A program made the position numbers and the translations under genes. 64,000 nucleotides of DNA, taken from positions 351,137 to 415,136 of the forward strand of contig NZ_QLMK01000002.1 of the NCBI RefSeq assembly GCF_003259955.1, written 5' to 3'. Shown in pieces: positions 20,052 through 32,019 of this stretch. The notes beneath the pieces are model-generated. The model was not told the origin of the DNA. It saw only the letters and a list, made by a program, of their open reading frames with translations, and searched no databases. The stretch comes from Falsochrobactrum ovis (GTDB lineage Bacteria; Pseudomonadota; Alphaproteobacteria; Rhizobiales; Rhizobiaceae). Position 1 is the first letter of the stretch. Each line of letters begins with the position of its first letter.

Positions 20052-20690
20052 ATGATTTCACGTTCTATTTTGATGGCTGGTATTACGAGTCTTTGCATGG
20101 GGTTAGTAACGTCTGCATGGGCTTCGCCTTTGGCGGCTGAAGCAAAGCCGACGGCAACAAAATCTCGGCAGGCATCGAAGAAATCTGAAAGCCCCAAAAA
20201 GGTTGCGCTGAAGCGTTATAATATCGATCCGCGCTATCAGGCGCAGACGGTACCGTTTAGCGGCTATAAGCCCGGGACCATTGTCATCGATCCTTCCAAA
20301 TATTTTCTTTATCTTGTCGAAACTCCAACTACTGCGCGGCGCTACGGTATCGCTGTCGGCAAGGTGGGGCTGGAATTTAAGGGCAAGGCTACGGTTAATG
20401 CCAAGCGTGAATGGCCGCGCTGGATTCCGACTAAGGACATGATAGAACGCAATCCAGGTCAGTATTCGCGTTATAAAAACGGAATGGATGGCGGACCGGG
20501 AAATCCGCTCGGGTCGCGTGCGATGTATCTGTTTCAGGGGCACAAGGATACCTATATTCGTATTCATGGTACGACACAGCCATGGACGATTGGTAGCCCT
20601 GCATCGAATGGTTGTTTCCGCATGACAAATGAAGACGTCATGGATCTTTACAACCGAGTTCAGCTAGGCACAGAAGTGGTCGTTCTTTAA
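20052..20690 (+). CDS. L,D-transpeptidase (YkuD domain), exported
   Basis: Likely makes 3-3 peptidoglycan cross-links or anchors proteins to peptidoglycan or the outer membrane in the periplasm. The 212-residue product has a signal peptide (MISRSILMAGITSLCMGL then ASPLA, cleavage near residue 26), a short Lys-rich linker, and a YkuD domain. The catalytic motif is seen as HGTTQ...GSPASNGCFRM, with the active Cys near residue 193. AGGAAAG precedes the ATG. The gene stands alone between two terminators. Which L,D-transpeptidase of the family it is cannot be told from one sequence. Confidence 0.92.
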   Translation: MISRSILMAGITSLCMGLVTSAWASPLAAEAKPTATKSRQASKKSESPKKVALKRYNIDPRYQAQTVPFSGYKPGTIVIDPSKYFLYLVETPTTARRYGIAVGKVGLEFKGKATVNAKREWPRWIPTKDMIERNPGQYSRYKNGMDGGPGNPLGSRAMYLFQGHKDTYIRIHGTTQPWTIGSPASNGCFRMTNEDVMDLYNRVQLGTEVVVL

Positions 20691-20709
20691 CAGTTGAAAT
20701 GAGTTCCCG

Positions 20710-20736
20710 AAAAGCCGGCATTGTCCCGGCTTTTTG
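20710..20736 (+). terminator. Rho-independent terminator after the L,D-transpeptidase
   Basis: AAAAGCCGG (20710-20718) pairs with CCGGCTTTT (20726-20734) across a seven-base loop, and the stem runs into a T-tract. It lies 20 bases after the stop codon. Confidence 0.88.
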
Positions 20737-20880
20737 TATGCGCATCGCGCGTTTTTCGCTGGAGCCTATGCTCCATTTGTCTGCACAGTTCACCGAGAAA
20801 TGATACCAAGGTGCACGAAAGTGCTTAAAAAAGTTCCGGCATTGCTTTTTTTAGTGGCGGAATCAATCAGAAGGGTCTAA

Positions 20881-22521
<1,641 letters not shown>

Positions 22522-22526
22522 ACTTT

Positions 22527-22550
22527 CGCGCCCCTATCGGGGCGCGTTTC
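22527..22550 (+). terminator. Rho-independent terminator after pyrG
   Basis: CGCGCCCC (22527-22534) pairs with GGGGCGCG (22539-22546) around a TATC loop, followed by the short T-rich stretch TTTCATTT. It starts six bases after the pyrG stop. Confidence 0.85.
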
Positions 22551-22627
22551 ATTTGTGCAGCTTGCATTTGGCGAATGGCTGCGCCAGATAAGGCAAGCTT
22601 TATACGCTTATTTTGGGGTTCCAGACC

Positions 22628-23461
22628 ATGACGACTGCCAATTCTACCGTTCAAGTCGGCAATGTTACGCTTTCCAATGCGGCTCAGCTTGCCCTTATTG
22701 CAGGTCCCTGCCAGATGGAGAGCCGCGAACATAGTTTTGAAATAGCTGGTCGCCTGAAAGAGATTACGACAAAGCTGGGTATCGGACTGATTTATAAATC
22801 AAGCTTTGATAAGGCCAATCGTACGTCGCTCAACGCTAAGCGTGGGATTGGATTGGAAGCAGCTTTAGAAGTTTTTTCCGATCTTAAGAAGGAATTCGGG
22901 TTTCCGGTTCTTACCGACATTCATAATGAAGAACAATGCGCGCAGGTGGCGGAAGTCGTTGATGTTTTGCAGATACCTGCATTCTTATGCCGTCAGACGG
23001 ATCTTTTGATTGCGGCCGCAAAAACCGGCCGGGTTATCAATGTTAAAAAAGGTCAGTTTCTTGCGCCATGGGACATGAAAAACGTTCTGGCAAAAATTAC
23101 TGAAAGCGGCAATCCGAATGTTTTAGCGACAGAACGGGGCGTTTCATTTGGATATAATACGCTTGTTTCAGACATGCGTTCACTGCCGATCATGGCTGGT
23201 TTTGGTGCACCGGTTATTTTCGATGCGACCCATTCGGTACAGCAACCGGGCGGGCAAGGTGGTTCATCGGGCGGACAGCGCGAGTTTGTTGAAACACTAG
23301 CACGTGCGGCTGTGGCGGTTGGTGTTGCAGGTGTGTTTATCGAAACGCATGATGATCCTGACAATGCACCATCGGATGGTCCCAATATGGTGCCGATCAA
23401 CGGGATGAGCGAACTGCTTGAAAAGCTGTTAGCTTTTGATCGCATCGCCAAAGCTCTTTAA
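22628..23461 (+). CDS. kdsA: KdsA, 3-deoxy-8-phosphooctulonate (KDO8P) synthase
   Basis: Condenses phosphoenolpyruvate with arabinose 5-phosphate to KDO 8-phosphate, the sugar of the lipopolysaccharide inner core. The 277-residue TIM barrel has [59 protein letters not shown]-type (INVKKGQF) and [15 protein letters not shown]. The Cys in the AGPCQ motif position suggests the metal-dependent class, but this is not decisive. The start was set at ATG 22628; a TTG at 22613 would add five residues. It links functionally to the lpx genes at the window start. Confidence 0.96.
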   Translation: MTTANSTVQVGNVTLSNAAQLALIAGPCQMESREHSFEIAGRLKEITTKLGIGLIYKSSFDKANRTSLNAKRGIGLEAALEVFSDLKKEFGFPVLTDIHNEEQCAQVAEVVDVLQIPAFLCRQTDLLIAAAKTGRVINVKKGQFLAPWDMKNVLAKITESGNPNVLATERGVSFGYNTLVSDMRSLPIMAGFGAPVIFDATHSVQQPGGQGGSSGGQREFVETLARAAVAVGVAGVFIETHDDPDNAPSDGPNMVPINGMSELLEKLLAFDRIAKAL

Positions 23462-23542
23462 AAAATAGACCGGATTACGCAAGCTAGGGATTTTCCTATG
23501 CCTTTGCTTTCTGTAATGAAGATATCAACCGGATTTCTTTAA

Positions 23543-24868
<1,326 letters not shown>

Positions 24869-25202
24869 GTACTATAAAATAGAAAAAGCGGCGGTCAATT
24901 GATCGCCGCCAGACTGCTGAAAACCCCGTCATTTTTTGGCGGGGTTTTGTTTTAATAAATGTATTTGCTGGTTATTGAACCTGTATCTTTGGCTTGATGA
25001 TCTGGCTGTTCCACGACGCTAAGGCTTTGGGTCAGCTTGGGGCGCGTTGGTTTTAAGAGATTTCACGATCAAACATCTCAATATTATAATCGAAAATTAC
25101 TAAATTGACCGCATTAAAATATGTTGATATCAATATAAATTCAGCTTGACCAGCTGGGATGCATTCTTAGCACTCAACAAGAAAACAAAATGGGAGAGAG
25201 AA
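24869..25202. other. eno to DUF1428 intergenic region
   Basis: Contains a hairpin GCGGCG/CGCCGC (24888-24909) without a T-tract, the terminator at 24920, and then about 250 A+T-rich bases with no supported gene. The A+T-rich part presumably carries the promoter of the DUF1428 gene; no confident -35/-10 pair was identified. Confidence 0.6.
24920..24954 (+). terminator. Rho-independent terminator downstream of eno
   Basis: AAAACCCCG (24920-24928) pairs with CGGGGTTTT (24940-24948) around an 11-base T-rich loop, followed by GTTTT. A second hairpin without T-tract lies just upstream at 24888-24909. Confidence 0.85.
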
Positions 25203-25556
25203 ATGGCATATATAGAAGGTTTTGTGGTTGCTGTACCAAAAGCTAATAAGGAAAAATATCGTCAACATGCCGAGCGGGCTGCCCCGTTATTTAAAGAATT
25301 TGGTGTAACGCGCATCGTAGAGGCGTGGGGCGATGATGTGCCAGAGGGTAAACTTACGGATTTCCAGCGCGCGGTAAAAGCCACGTCGGATGAGGTCGTC
25401 GTTTTCTCGTGGTTCGAATATCCGGACAAGGCTGCAAGAGATGCTGCAAACGCGAAAATTATGTCTGATCCTCGTATGAAAGAAATGGGCGAATCGATGC
25501 CATTTGATGGCAAAAGAATGATCTATGGTGGGTTCTCGACCATAGTGGATGTCTGA
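25203..25556 (+). CDS. DUF1428 family protein
   Basis: The 117-residue product matches the DUF1428 family, small cytoplasmic proteins with a dimeric alpha/beta-barrel look and no assigned reaction. Visible family features are YIEGFVVAVPKANKEKYRQHA at the N-terminus, IVEAWGDDVPEGKLTDF, VVFSWFEYPDKAARDAANAKIM and the C-terminal PFDGKRMIYGGFSTIVD. ATG 25203 was chosen because GGGAGAGAGA precedes it; the frame extends upstream to 25146 without support. It sits alone, between the eno terminator and ftsB, with A+T-rich flanks. The function is not known and none is proposed. Confidence 0.88.
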   Translation: MAYIEGFVVAVPKANKEKYRQHAERAAPLFKEFGVTRIVEAWGDDVPEGKLTDFQRAVKATSDEVVVFSWFEYPDKAARDAANAKIMSDPRMKEMGESMPFDGKRMIYGGFSTIVDV

Positions 25557-25815
25557 TTGGTGGGTCGATTCTCATCTAACCGTCGCAATAGAGTTGTGCC
25601 ATTTCAGCACGCCAACAAATCCAGCCAGAAGCTAATTAAATGGCAGTGCCGGCTGCATTTATGATTCTGGTGCTTGCCATTTGGGGCTAGCGCAATATTT
25701 GCTCGGAATGGGGTTATGGTAAATCTCTGTTAAGCAAAATGATGCTTGATAGGCTGGCGCGAACCTAAACTATATGATTCAGCGGCGGTGATTTTTGACT
25801 GAAAGGAAAGCTTGA

Positions 25816-26136
25816 ATGTGGACCAAGCAGAAACGCAAATCTATTCGAGGGCGTTTCGTTCTGCCCATTTTGACGGCTGCATTCCTGAGTTATTTTGGTT
25901 TTCACGCTTATAATGGTGAGTTCGGGCTATATTCACGGCTGCAGCTCGAGGAACAAAAATCCTTTCTAAATCAAAAACTTGAGAAAATTACTGCTGAGCG
26001 GGAAGCATTAGAGAAGCGAGTCGCACTCTTGCGCGACGGTTCTATAGAAAAGGATATGCTTGACGAGTATGCCCGCCGTGCGCTTAATCTCTCACATGCT
26101 GACGAGATAACGATAATCATCCCCAAGGAAAAATAA
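25816..26136 (+). CDS. ftsB: FtsB/DivIC-family septum formation initiator
   Basis: Small bitopic division protein that bridges FtsL and FtsQ in the septal complex. The 106-residue product has a basic N-terminal cytoplasmic tail, one membrane helix (residues about 16-33, VLPILTAAFLSYFGFHAY) and a coiled coil (residues about 42-75, LEEQKSFLNQKLEKITAERE). The family motif follows: RDGSIEKDMLDEYARRALNLSHADEI. Location between eno and pdhA is typical in alphaproteobacteria. The ATG 25816 follows GAAAGGAAAG. Confidence 0.92.
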   Translation: MWTKQKRKSIRGRFVLPILTAAFLSYFGFHAYNGEFGLYSRLQLEEQKSFLNQKLEKITAEREALEKRVALLRDGSIEKDMLDEYARRALNLSHADEITIIIPKEK

Positions 26137-26141
26137 TGCAA

Positions 26142-26170
26142 TTAACCAAAAACCGGTTAATGCCCTTTTT
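26142..26170 (+). terminator. Possible weak terminator after ftsB
   Basis: TTAACC (26142-26147) can pair with GGTTAA (26155-26160), followed by TGCCCTTTTT. The stem is A/T-rich and weak; it may only slow transcription into pdhA. Confidence 0.4.
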
Positions 26171-26193
26171 ATTATGTGATTTTAAGGGCTTGA

Positions 26194-26212
26194 GAGCATA
26201 GCAGCTATGCTC
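26194..26212. promoter_or_regulatory. Perfect inverted repeat upstream of pdhA
   Basis: GAGCATAG (26194-26201), CAG, CTATGCTC (26205-26212) lies 70 bases before the pdhA start. It has no T-tract, so an operator or leader hairpin is likelier than a terminator. The binding protein is unknown. Confidence 0.45.
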
Positions 26213-26282
26213 TTGCTGCATATTGTATCTTGAATGATGGCTGTATAACGTCACATTAGATCGACACTTTAGGGAGCGAGAT

Positions 26283-27323
26283 ATGGCACCGAGGGCTAAC
26301 AAGGCTTCTGCCGGAAAAAAGCAGACGTCTTCCACACCTGCACTCAAAGCACCTGCGCCTGTTGAATTCGACAAACAGCAGGAACTGGATGCATATCGTG
26401 AAATGCTGTTGATTCGGCGTTTTGAAGAAAAAGCCGGACAGCTTTACGGCATGGGTTTTATTGGTGGCTTTTGTCATCTTTATATTGGTCAGGAAGCCGT
26501 TGTTGTTGGCATGCAAATGGCGCTAAAGGAAGGTGATCAGGTTATCACTTCCTATCGTGATCATGGTCACATGCTGGCTACCGGTATGGAACCGCGTGGC
26601 GTGATGGCTGAGCTGACTGGACGCCGTGGAGGTTACTCCAAGGGTAAGGGCGGCTCGATGCACATGTTCTCCAAAGAAAAAGGTTTCTATGGTGGACATG
26701 GGATTGTTGGCGCTCAAGTGCCGCTGGGTACCGGTTTGGCCTTTGCGAACAAATATCGTGGCAATGATAATATTTCTTTGACCTATTTTGGTGATGGCGC
26801 CGCCAATCAGGGCCAGGTCTATGAAAGCTTCAACATGGCCGCGCTATGGAAGCTTCCAGTCGTCTATATTATTGAAAATAACCGTTATGCGATGGGTACA
26901 TCTGTTTCGCGCTCTTCCGCTGAAACTGATTTCTCCAAGCGGGGTGTTTCCTTCAATATTCCTGGCATTCAGATCGATGGTATGGATGTTCGTGCGGTGA
27001 AAGCTGCTGCTGATTTCGCGTCCGACTGGGCTCGTTCCGGTAAAGGTCCGATCATCCTTGAAATGCTAACATATCGCTATCGTGGTCACTCTATGTCTGA
27101 CCCGGCGAAATATCGCACCAAGGAAGAAGTGCAAAAAATGCGCTCGGAACAAGATCCGATTGAGCAGGTGAAGCATCGCTTGATCGAAAAAGGCTGGGCT
27201 ACCGAAGAAGAGCTGAAGGAAATCGACAAACAGGTTCGCGAGATTGTCGCTGATTCTGCCGAGTTTGCTCAAAACGACCCAGAGCCGGATGTTTCCGAGC
27301 TCTATACGGATATTCTGCTCTAA
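26283..27323 (+). CDS. pdhA: PdhA, pyruvate dehydrogenase E1 alpha subunit
   Basis: With PdhB forms the thiamine-diphosphate-dependent E1 that decarboxylates pyruvate. The 346-residue product has an Ala/Lys-rich N-terminal extension, MLLIRRFEEKAGQLYGMGFIGGFCHLYIGQEA, the substrate loop SYRDHGHML and the thiamine-diphosphate motif GDGAANQGQVYESFNMAALW...IENN. The phospho-loop region TYRYRGHSMSDP is also present. GGGAGCGAG precedes the ATG. It is the first gene of pdhA-pdhB-pdhC-lpd and follows ftsB after a 146-base leader that carries an inverted repeat. Confidence 0.97.
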   Translation: MAPRANKASAGKKQTSSTPALKAPAPVEFDKQQELDAYREMLLIRRFEEKAGQLYGMGFIGGFCHLYIGQEAVVVGMQMALKEGDQVITSYRDHGHMLATGMEPRGVMAELTGRRGGYSKGKGGSMHMFSKEKGFYGGHGIVGAQVPLGTGLAFANKYRGNDNISLTYFGDGAANQGQVYESFNMAALWKLPVVYIIENNRYAMGTSVSRSSAETDFSKRGVSFNIPGIQIDGMDVRAVKAAADFASDWARSGKGPIILEMLTYRYRGHSMSDPAKYRTKEEVQKMRSEQDPIEQVKHRLIEKGWATEEELKEIDKQVREIVADSAEFAQNDPEPDVSELYTDILL

Positions 27324-27341
27324 TTCGAGAAAGGTGTAGTC

Positions 27342-28730
27342 ATGCCAGTAGAAATTCTCATGCCCGCCCTTTCTCCGACCATGGAAGAGGGCAAGCTTTC
27401 CAAATGGCTCAAGCAGGAAGGTGATAAAGTCGCTTCCGGTGATGTTATTGCGGAAATCGAAACCGATAAGGCAACAATGGAAGTTGAGGCCGTAGACGAA
27501 GGTACAATTGGTAAAATCCTCATTGAAGAAGGCACAGAAGGCGTGAAGGTCAATACGCCTATTGCAGTCTTACTCGGTGAAGGCGAAAGCGCTGATGATA
27601 TTGCGTCAGCACCGGCGGCAAAAGCCGAAGCCTCTAAGGAAGAAGTGAAGGAAGAGCCAAAGGCCGAAGAGAAAACGGCCGATAAAGTTCCCGCTGCTCC
27701 TAAGCTTGAAGTGGCATCAGATCCCGATATTCCCGCAGGAACGGAAATGGTATCGATGACGGTGCGTGAAGCGCTGCGCGATGCGATGGCTGAAGAAATG
27801 CGCCGGGATGAAGATGTTTTCATCATGGGCGAGGAAGTTGCCGAATATCAGGGTGCTTATAAGATAACCCAAGGGTTGCTGGACGAGTTCGGCCCACGTC
27901 GCGTTGTAGATACGCCGATCACAGAACATGGCTTTGCTGGTGTTGGTGTCGGTGCAGCCATGGCTGGTCTCAAGCCAATTGTTGAATTCATGACATTCAA
28001 CTTTGCAATGCAGGCGATTGACCAGATCGTGAATTCGGCAGCCAAAACCCTTTATATGTCGGGCGGACAGATGGGGGCGCCCATGGTGTTCCGTGGACCT
28101 TCGGGTGCGGCTGCTCGCGTTGCAGCACAGCATTCGCAGTGTTTTGCAGCGTGGTATGGTCATATTCCCGGTCTGAAAGTAGTCATGCCTTACACGGCTG
28201 CTGATGCCAAAGGTTTGCTTAAAGCCGCGATTCGCGATCCGAATCCGATTATCTTCCTCGAAAACGAAATTCTTTACGGCCATCATTTTGATGTGCCGAA
28301 GATGGATGATTTCGTCCTGCCAATCGGCAAGGCGCGGGTTCATAAGCAGGGCAAGGACGCGACTATCGTTTCGTTCGGCATTGGCATGACCTATTCGGTC
28401 AAGGCCGCTGAAGAGCTTGCCCAGATGGGTATTGATGTTGAGATCATCGATCTTCGCACCATTCGCCCGATGGATATTCCAACTGTTGTGGAATCTGTGA
28501 AAAAGACGGGGCGTCTGGTGACAGTGGAAGAAGGCTTCCCACAGTCATCCGTTGGTACTGAGATTGCTACTCGCGTTATGCAGCAGGCTTTCGATTATCT
28601 TGACGCGCCAATCTTGACGATTGCAGGTAAAGATGTGCCCATGCCATATGCGGCAAATCTCGAAAAACTCGCCTTGCCGACAGTTGCAGAAGTGGTGGAA
28701 GCGGTGAAAGCCGTGACCTACACCGCCTGA
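27342..28730 (+). CDS. pdhB: PdhB, pyruvate dehydrogenase E1 beta subunit with N-terminal lipoyl domain
   Basis: Second E1 chain. Unlike most E1-beta subunits, the 462-residue product starts with a lipoyl domain (residues 1-80; lipoyl Lys in [17 protein letters not shown]), then an acidic Ala/Lys/Glu linker to about residue 130. The transketolase-like E1-beta body follows ([51 protein letters not shown]) and the C-terminal domain ends with [11 protein letters not shown]. The lipoyl-E1-beta fusion is known from Sinorhizobium, Zymomonas and other alphaproteobacteria. The gap after pdhA is 18 bases. The lipoyl part closely resembles that of PdhC. Confidence 0.97.
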   Translation: MPVEILMPALSPTMEEGKLSKWLKQEGDKVASGDVIAEIETDKATMEVEAVDEGTIGKILIEEGTEGVKVNTPIAVLLGEGESADDIASAPAAKAEASKEEVKEEPKAEEKTADKVPAAPKLEVASDPDIPAGTEMVSMTVREALRDAMAEEMRRDEDVFIMGEEVAEYQGAYKITQGLLDEFGPRRVVDTPITEHGFAGVGVGAAMAGLKPIVEFMTFNFAMQAIDQIVNSAAKTLYMSGGQMGAPMVFRGPSGAAARVAAQHSQCFAAWYGHIPGLKVVMPYTAADAKGLLKAAIRDPNPIIFLENEILYGHHFDVPKMDDFVLPIGKARVHKQGKDATIVSFGIGMTYSVKAAEELAQMGIDVEIIDLRTIRPMDIPTVVESVKKTGRLVTVEEGFPQSSVGTEIATRVMQQAFDYLDAPILTIAGKDVPMPYAANLEKLALPTVAEVVEAVKAVTYTA

Positions 28731-28744
28731 GGAGGAAACGGGAC

Positions 28745-30106
28745 ATGCCGATAAATATCACCATGCCAGCACTTTCTCCGACAATGGAAGAAGGCAATCT
28801 GGCAAAATGGCTGGTTAAGGAAGGCGACAAGGTTTCATCCGGCGATGTTATCGCCGAGATTGAAACCGATAAAGCGACGATGGAAGTCGAAGCTGTCGAC
28901 GAAGGCACAATAGCAAAAATCGTGGTTCCTGCCGGAACCGAAGGCGTCAAGGTGAATGCGCTGATCGCAATTCTTGCTGAAGAAGGCGAAGATATTGCAG
29001 AAGCCGCTAAGAGTGCCGATGTAGCTGCGGCCACGCAAGCCGAAGCAAAGCCCGAAGCGTCTAAGAGCGAAGCCCCCAAGGCTGAAGCCAAAAAGCAAGA
29101 CGCGCCGGCTCCAGCTCCTGCAAAGGCTGAGCCAGCCGCACCGGTTGCAAATAATGCTGCCGAGAAGGGCGAACGGGTTTTCTCATCTCCGCTTGCACGT
29201 CGCATCGCCAAAGATGCAGGCATTGACATAGCGGCGGTGAAGGGTACAGGGCCACGTGGCCGTGTGGTTCAGCGCGATGTCGAAGCAGCGATTGCTTCGG
29301 GTGGTGCTAAGGTTGCAGCTGCGCAGAGTGTTGCGACCCCAACTGCACCAAAGCCAATGTCAGATGATGCTATCCTCAAGCTGTTTGAAGAAGGCTCCTA
29401 TGAGCTGGTACCGCATGACGGTATGCGCAAAACCATTGCGCGTCGTCTGGTTGAATCCAAACAGACAGTACCGCATTTCTACCTGACGATTGATTGCGAA
29501 CTCGATGCATTGTTGGCGCTACGCTCGCAGATCAATGCTGCTGCGCCCATGATCAAGACTGAAAAAGGCGAGGTTCCGGCCTACAAACTTTCTGTCAATG
29601 ATCTAGTTATCAAGGCTACGGCCTTGGCACTGCGTGATATTCCCGATGCGAATGTGTCGTGGACCGAAGGCGGTATGATCAAACATAAGCGCGCAGATGT
29701 AGGCGTGGCTGTGTCAATTCCGGGTGGTTTGATTACGCCTATTGTGCGTCACTCGGACACCAAAACGCTCTCGACGATTTCAAACGAGATGAAAGACCTC
29801 GCAAAGCGTGCGCGGGATCGCAAATTGAAGCCAGAAGAATATCAGGGTGGATCGACTGCTGTTTCCAACCTTGGCATGTTCGGCGTCAAGGATTTTGCGG
29901 CGATCATCAATCCACCGCATGCCACTATTTTCGCAATTGGTGCGGGTGAACAGCGCGCTGTGGTCAAGAACGGTGAGATCAAGGTGGCGACTATTATGTC
30001 TGTGACACTTTCCACCGATCATCGGGCGGTTGATGGTGCGCTGGCGGCAGAGCTTGCCCAGGCATTTAAGCGCCATATTGAGAATCCGATGGGCATGCTG
30101 GTCTGA
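28745..30106 (+). CDS. pdhC: PdhC/AceF, dihydrolipoyl acetyltransferase (E2) of pyruvate dehydrogenase
   Basis: Core of the complex, passing the acetyl group to CoA. The 453-residue product has one lipoyl domain (residues 1-80, Lys in [12 protein letters not shown]), an Ala/Pro/Lys/Glu-rich flexible linker, a peripheral-subunit-binding domain ([21 protein letters not shown], near residues 140-175), a second linker and the acyltransferase domain. The catalytic His-Asp motif is in [19 protein letters not shown] precedes the ATG and only 14 bases separate it from pdhB. Confidence 0.97.
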   Translation: MPINITMPALSPTMEEGNLAKWLVKEGDKVSSGDVIAEIETDKATMEVEAVDEGTIAKIVVPAGTEGVKVNALIAILAEEGEDIAEAAKSADVAAATQAEAKPEASKSEAPKAEAKKQDAPAPAPAKAEPAAPVANNAAEKGERVFSSPLARRIAKDAGIDIAAVKGTGPRGRVVQRDVEAAIASGGAKVAAAQSVATPTAPKPMSDDAILKLFEEGSYELVPHDGMRKTIARRLVESKQTVPHFYLTIDCELDALLALRSQINAAAPMIKTEKGEVPAYKLSVNDLVIKATALALRDIPDANVSWTEGGMIKHKRADVGVAVSIPGGLITPIVRHSDTKTLSTISNEMKDLAKRARDRKLKPEEYQGGSTAVSNLGMFGVKDFAAIINPPHATIFAIGAGEQRAVVKNGEIKVATIMSVTLSTDHRAVDGALAAELAQAFKRHIENPMGMLV

Positions 30107-30116
30107 TCAGGTTAAG

Positions 30117-30144
30117 CGCCGCGTGTCATATAGGATGCGCGGCG
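30117..30144 (+). other. Intercistronic hairpin between pdhC and lpd
   Basis: CGCCGCG (30117-30123) pairs with CGCGGCG (30138-30144) over a 14-base loop, followed by TTTCCG. It could be a partial terminator or an RNA-stability element that sets the E3 level relative to E1/E2. Confidence 0.5.
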
Positions 30145-30176
30145 TTTCCGTCTTTGAGAAATAAGGGCACAAGAAA

Positions 30177-31640
30177 ATGGCCGAAGTCTACGACGTAATT
30201 GTTATCGGATCAGGACCAGGCGGTTATGTAACCGCAATTCGCGCTTCGCAGCTGGGGCTTAAAACGGCAATTGTTGAGCGGGAGCATTTGGGTGGAATTT
30301 GCCTTAATTGGGGGTGTATTCCAACCAAAGCGCTGCTTCGCTCGGCTGAAGTGCTGCATCTGGGCGAAAACGCCAAGGATTATGGTCTTACACTGGAAGG
30401 CTCAATTAAAGCTGATATTGAGGCTGTGGTGCAGCGCTCTCGCGGTGTCTCTGCGCGCCTGAATGGCGGTGTCGCTTTTCTGATGAAGAAAAACAAGATT
30501 GACGTCATTTGGGGCGAAGCCAAACTGGTGAAGGGGGCTAGCGGCTCCAATCCTGCGGAGATTTCCGTCTCGAAAACTTCGAAAGAACCGATGCTGCCGC
30601 AAAACCCGGTGCCGAAGGGCGTTTTGGGCGAGGGCAGTTACAAGGCAAAGCATGTGATCGTTGCAACGGGTGCCCGGCCGCGTTCGCTGCCAGGCATTGA
30701 GCCAGATGGCAAGCTGATCTGGACCTATTTCGAAGCGATGGTTCCTCCGGCACTGCCAAAATCCATGCTGGTTATGGGTTCGGGTGCTATCGGAATTGAA
30801 TTTGCGTCATTCTATAATGCGATGGGCGTTGACGTCACAGTTGTCGAATTAATGCCGCAAATTATGCCGGTAGAAGATGCTGAGATCGCCGCTTTTGCAC
30901 GTAAACGCTTAGAAAAGCTCGGTCTCAAAATCATTACCGAAGCCAAGGTCACCAAGGTTGAAAAGGGCGCGGATTCAGTCACCGCGCATATTGAGACCAA
31001 GGGCGGCAAGGTTGAGAAACTCACCGTTGATCGCATGATCTCGGCTGTTGGTGTGCAGGGCAATATTGAAAATCTCGGTCTGGAAGCGCTTGGCGTTAAG
31101 AAGGATCGCGGTTGCATAGCTGTTGATGGCTATGGCAAAACCAATGTCGAAGGCATCTATGCGATTGGCGACGTAGCAGGACCACCAATGTTGGCGCATA
31201 AAGCTGAGCATGAAGGTACGATCTGCGTCGAAAAGATCGCTGGCTTGCCGAATGTTCATCCTCTCGACAAAGCAATGATACCGGGTTGCACCTATTGTAA
31301 TCCACAAGTTGCTTCGGTTGGCCTCACAGAAGCTAAGGCTAAGGAGCAGGGGCTTGATATTCGAGTTGGCCGATATTCCTTCTCAGCAAATGGCAAGGCC
31401 ATTGCGCTGGGAGAAGATCAGGGGCTGGTCAAGACGATCTTTGACAAAAAGACTGGGCAATTGCTCGGCGCTCATATGGTAGGCGCGGAAGTGACAGAAC
31501 TCATTCAAGGTTTTGTGGTTGCCATGAACCTTGAGACGACTGAAGAAGAGTTGATGCATTCGGTCTTCCCACATCCGACCCTTTCCGAGATGATGAAGGA
31601 AAGCGTATTGGATGCCTATGGCCGGGTGATCAACGCCTAA
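30177..31640 (+). CDS. lpdA: Lpd, dihydrolipoyl dehydrogenase (E3)
   Basis: Flavoprotein reoxidising dihydrolipoamide and reducing NAD. The 487-residue product has the FAD motif VIVIGSGPGGYVTAIRASQLG, the redox disulfide in GGICLNWGCIPTKALL, the NAD-binding motif MLVMGSGAIGIEFASF, the second FAD motif GIYAIGDVAGPPMLAHKAEHEG and the C-terminal His-Glu dyad in HSVFPHPTLSEMMKE. It has no lipoyl domain of its own. It lies 70 bases after pdhC, with an intervening hairpin, and is the E3 dedicated to the pyruvate complex by position. Confidence 0.97.
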   Translation: MAEVYDVIVIGSGPGGYVTAIRASQLGLKTAIVEREHLGGICLNWGCIPTKALLRSAEVLHLGENAKDYGLTLEGSIKADIEAVVQRSRGVSARLNGGVAFLMKKNKIDVIWGEAKLVKGASGSNPAEISVSKTSKEPMLPQNPVPKGVLGEGSYKAKHVIVATGARPRSLPGIEPDGKLIWTYFEAMVPPALPKSMLVMGSGAIGIEFASFYNAMGVDVTVVELMPQIMPVEDAEIAAFARKRLEKLGLKIITEAKVTKVEKGADSVTAHIETKGGKVEKLTVDRMISAVGVQGNIENLGLEALGVKKDRGCIAVDGYGKTNVEGIYAIGDVAGPPMLAHKAEHEGTICVEKIAGLPNVHPLDKAMIPGCTYCNPQVASVGLTEAKAKEQGLDIRVGRYSFSANGKAIALGEDQGLVKTIFDKKTGQLLGAHMVGAEVTELIQGFVVAMNLETTEEELMHSVFPHPTLSEMMKESVLDAYGRVINA

Positions 31641-31657
31641 AGAAAGGTCAGCTATCT

Positions 31658-31915
31658 TTGATCGAAAATGGAGGGCCATGGCGGCGAGCCGCCTTGCCCA
31701 CGCTCAAATGGTGCACATTAGGCGGGCTAGGGTTAGGCTTTATGGCTGGTACCTTGAGCCTGCTTGCGGGAAACACCATATCGATCAATGGAAGCGCACT
31801 TTCGGGCTGGTTGGGAGTCTGGTCAATTACGTTTGCGCTAGGTCTTGGCGGTTTTATCTTCGGTTTGATCTGGGCATTGGTATTTCGTGCGTTGGGGCTG
31901 GCTACACGGCGATGA
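31658..31915 (+). CDS. Small membrane protein between lpd and lipA, unknown function
   Basis: The 85-residue product is not recognised. It shows a basic N-terminus (WRRAALPTLKW) and two hydrophobic stretches: one at residues about 18-40 with Gly-rich GLGLGFMAG, and a second at about 52-78 rich in Gly/Leu/Ile/Trp. It ends in a basic tail (RALGLATRR), so it is probably a two-helix inner-membrane protein. The start is TTG 31658 with AGAAAGG about ten bases upstream; the gene begins 17 bases after lpd. An overlapping 91-codon frame at 31678 lacks membrane segments and reads like a shadow. Confidence 0.7.
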   Translation: MIENGGPWRRAALPTLKWCTLGGLGLGFMAGTLSLLAGNTISINGSALSGWLGVWSITFALGLGGFIFGLIWALVFRALGLATRR

Positions 31916-32019
31916 GCCCCACTCAAGTTGACAGGTTTGAGGCTAGGGATTAGGACCAGACCAAATTAGGAGCATTTCAGGTCCATTGATGAAAAAGCTC
32001 CGGATAGGCAGGAAACAGC

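Noticed and set aside
25640-25690. 16-codon hydrophobic frame (MAVPAAFMILVLAIWG) upstream of ftsB
   Set aside because: No ribosome site; too short to separate from chance. It might be a scrap of an older membrane gene but cannot be supported.
31678-31953. 91-codon frame overlapping the small membrane gene after lpd
   Set aside because: The overlapping frame at 31658 has two good membrane helices and a better ribosome site; this frame has neither.
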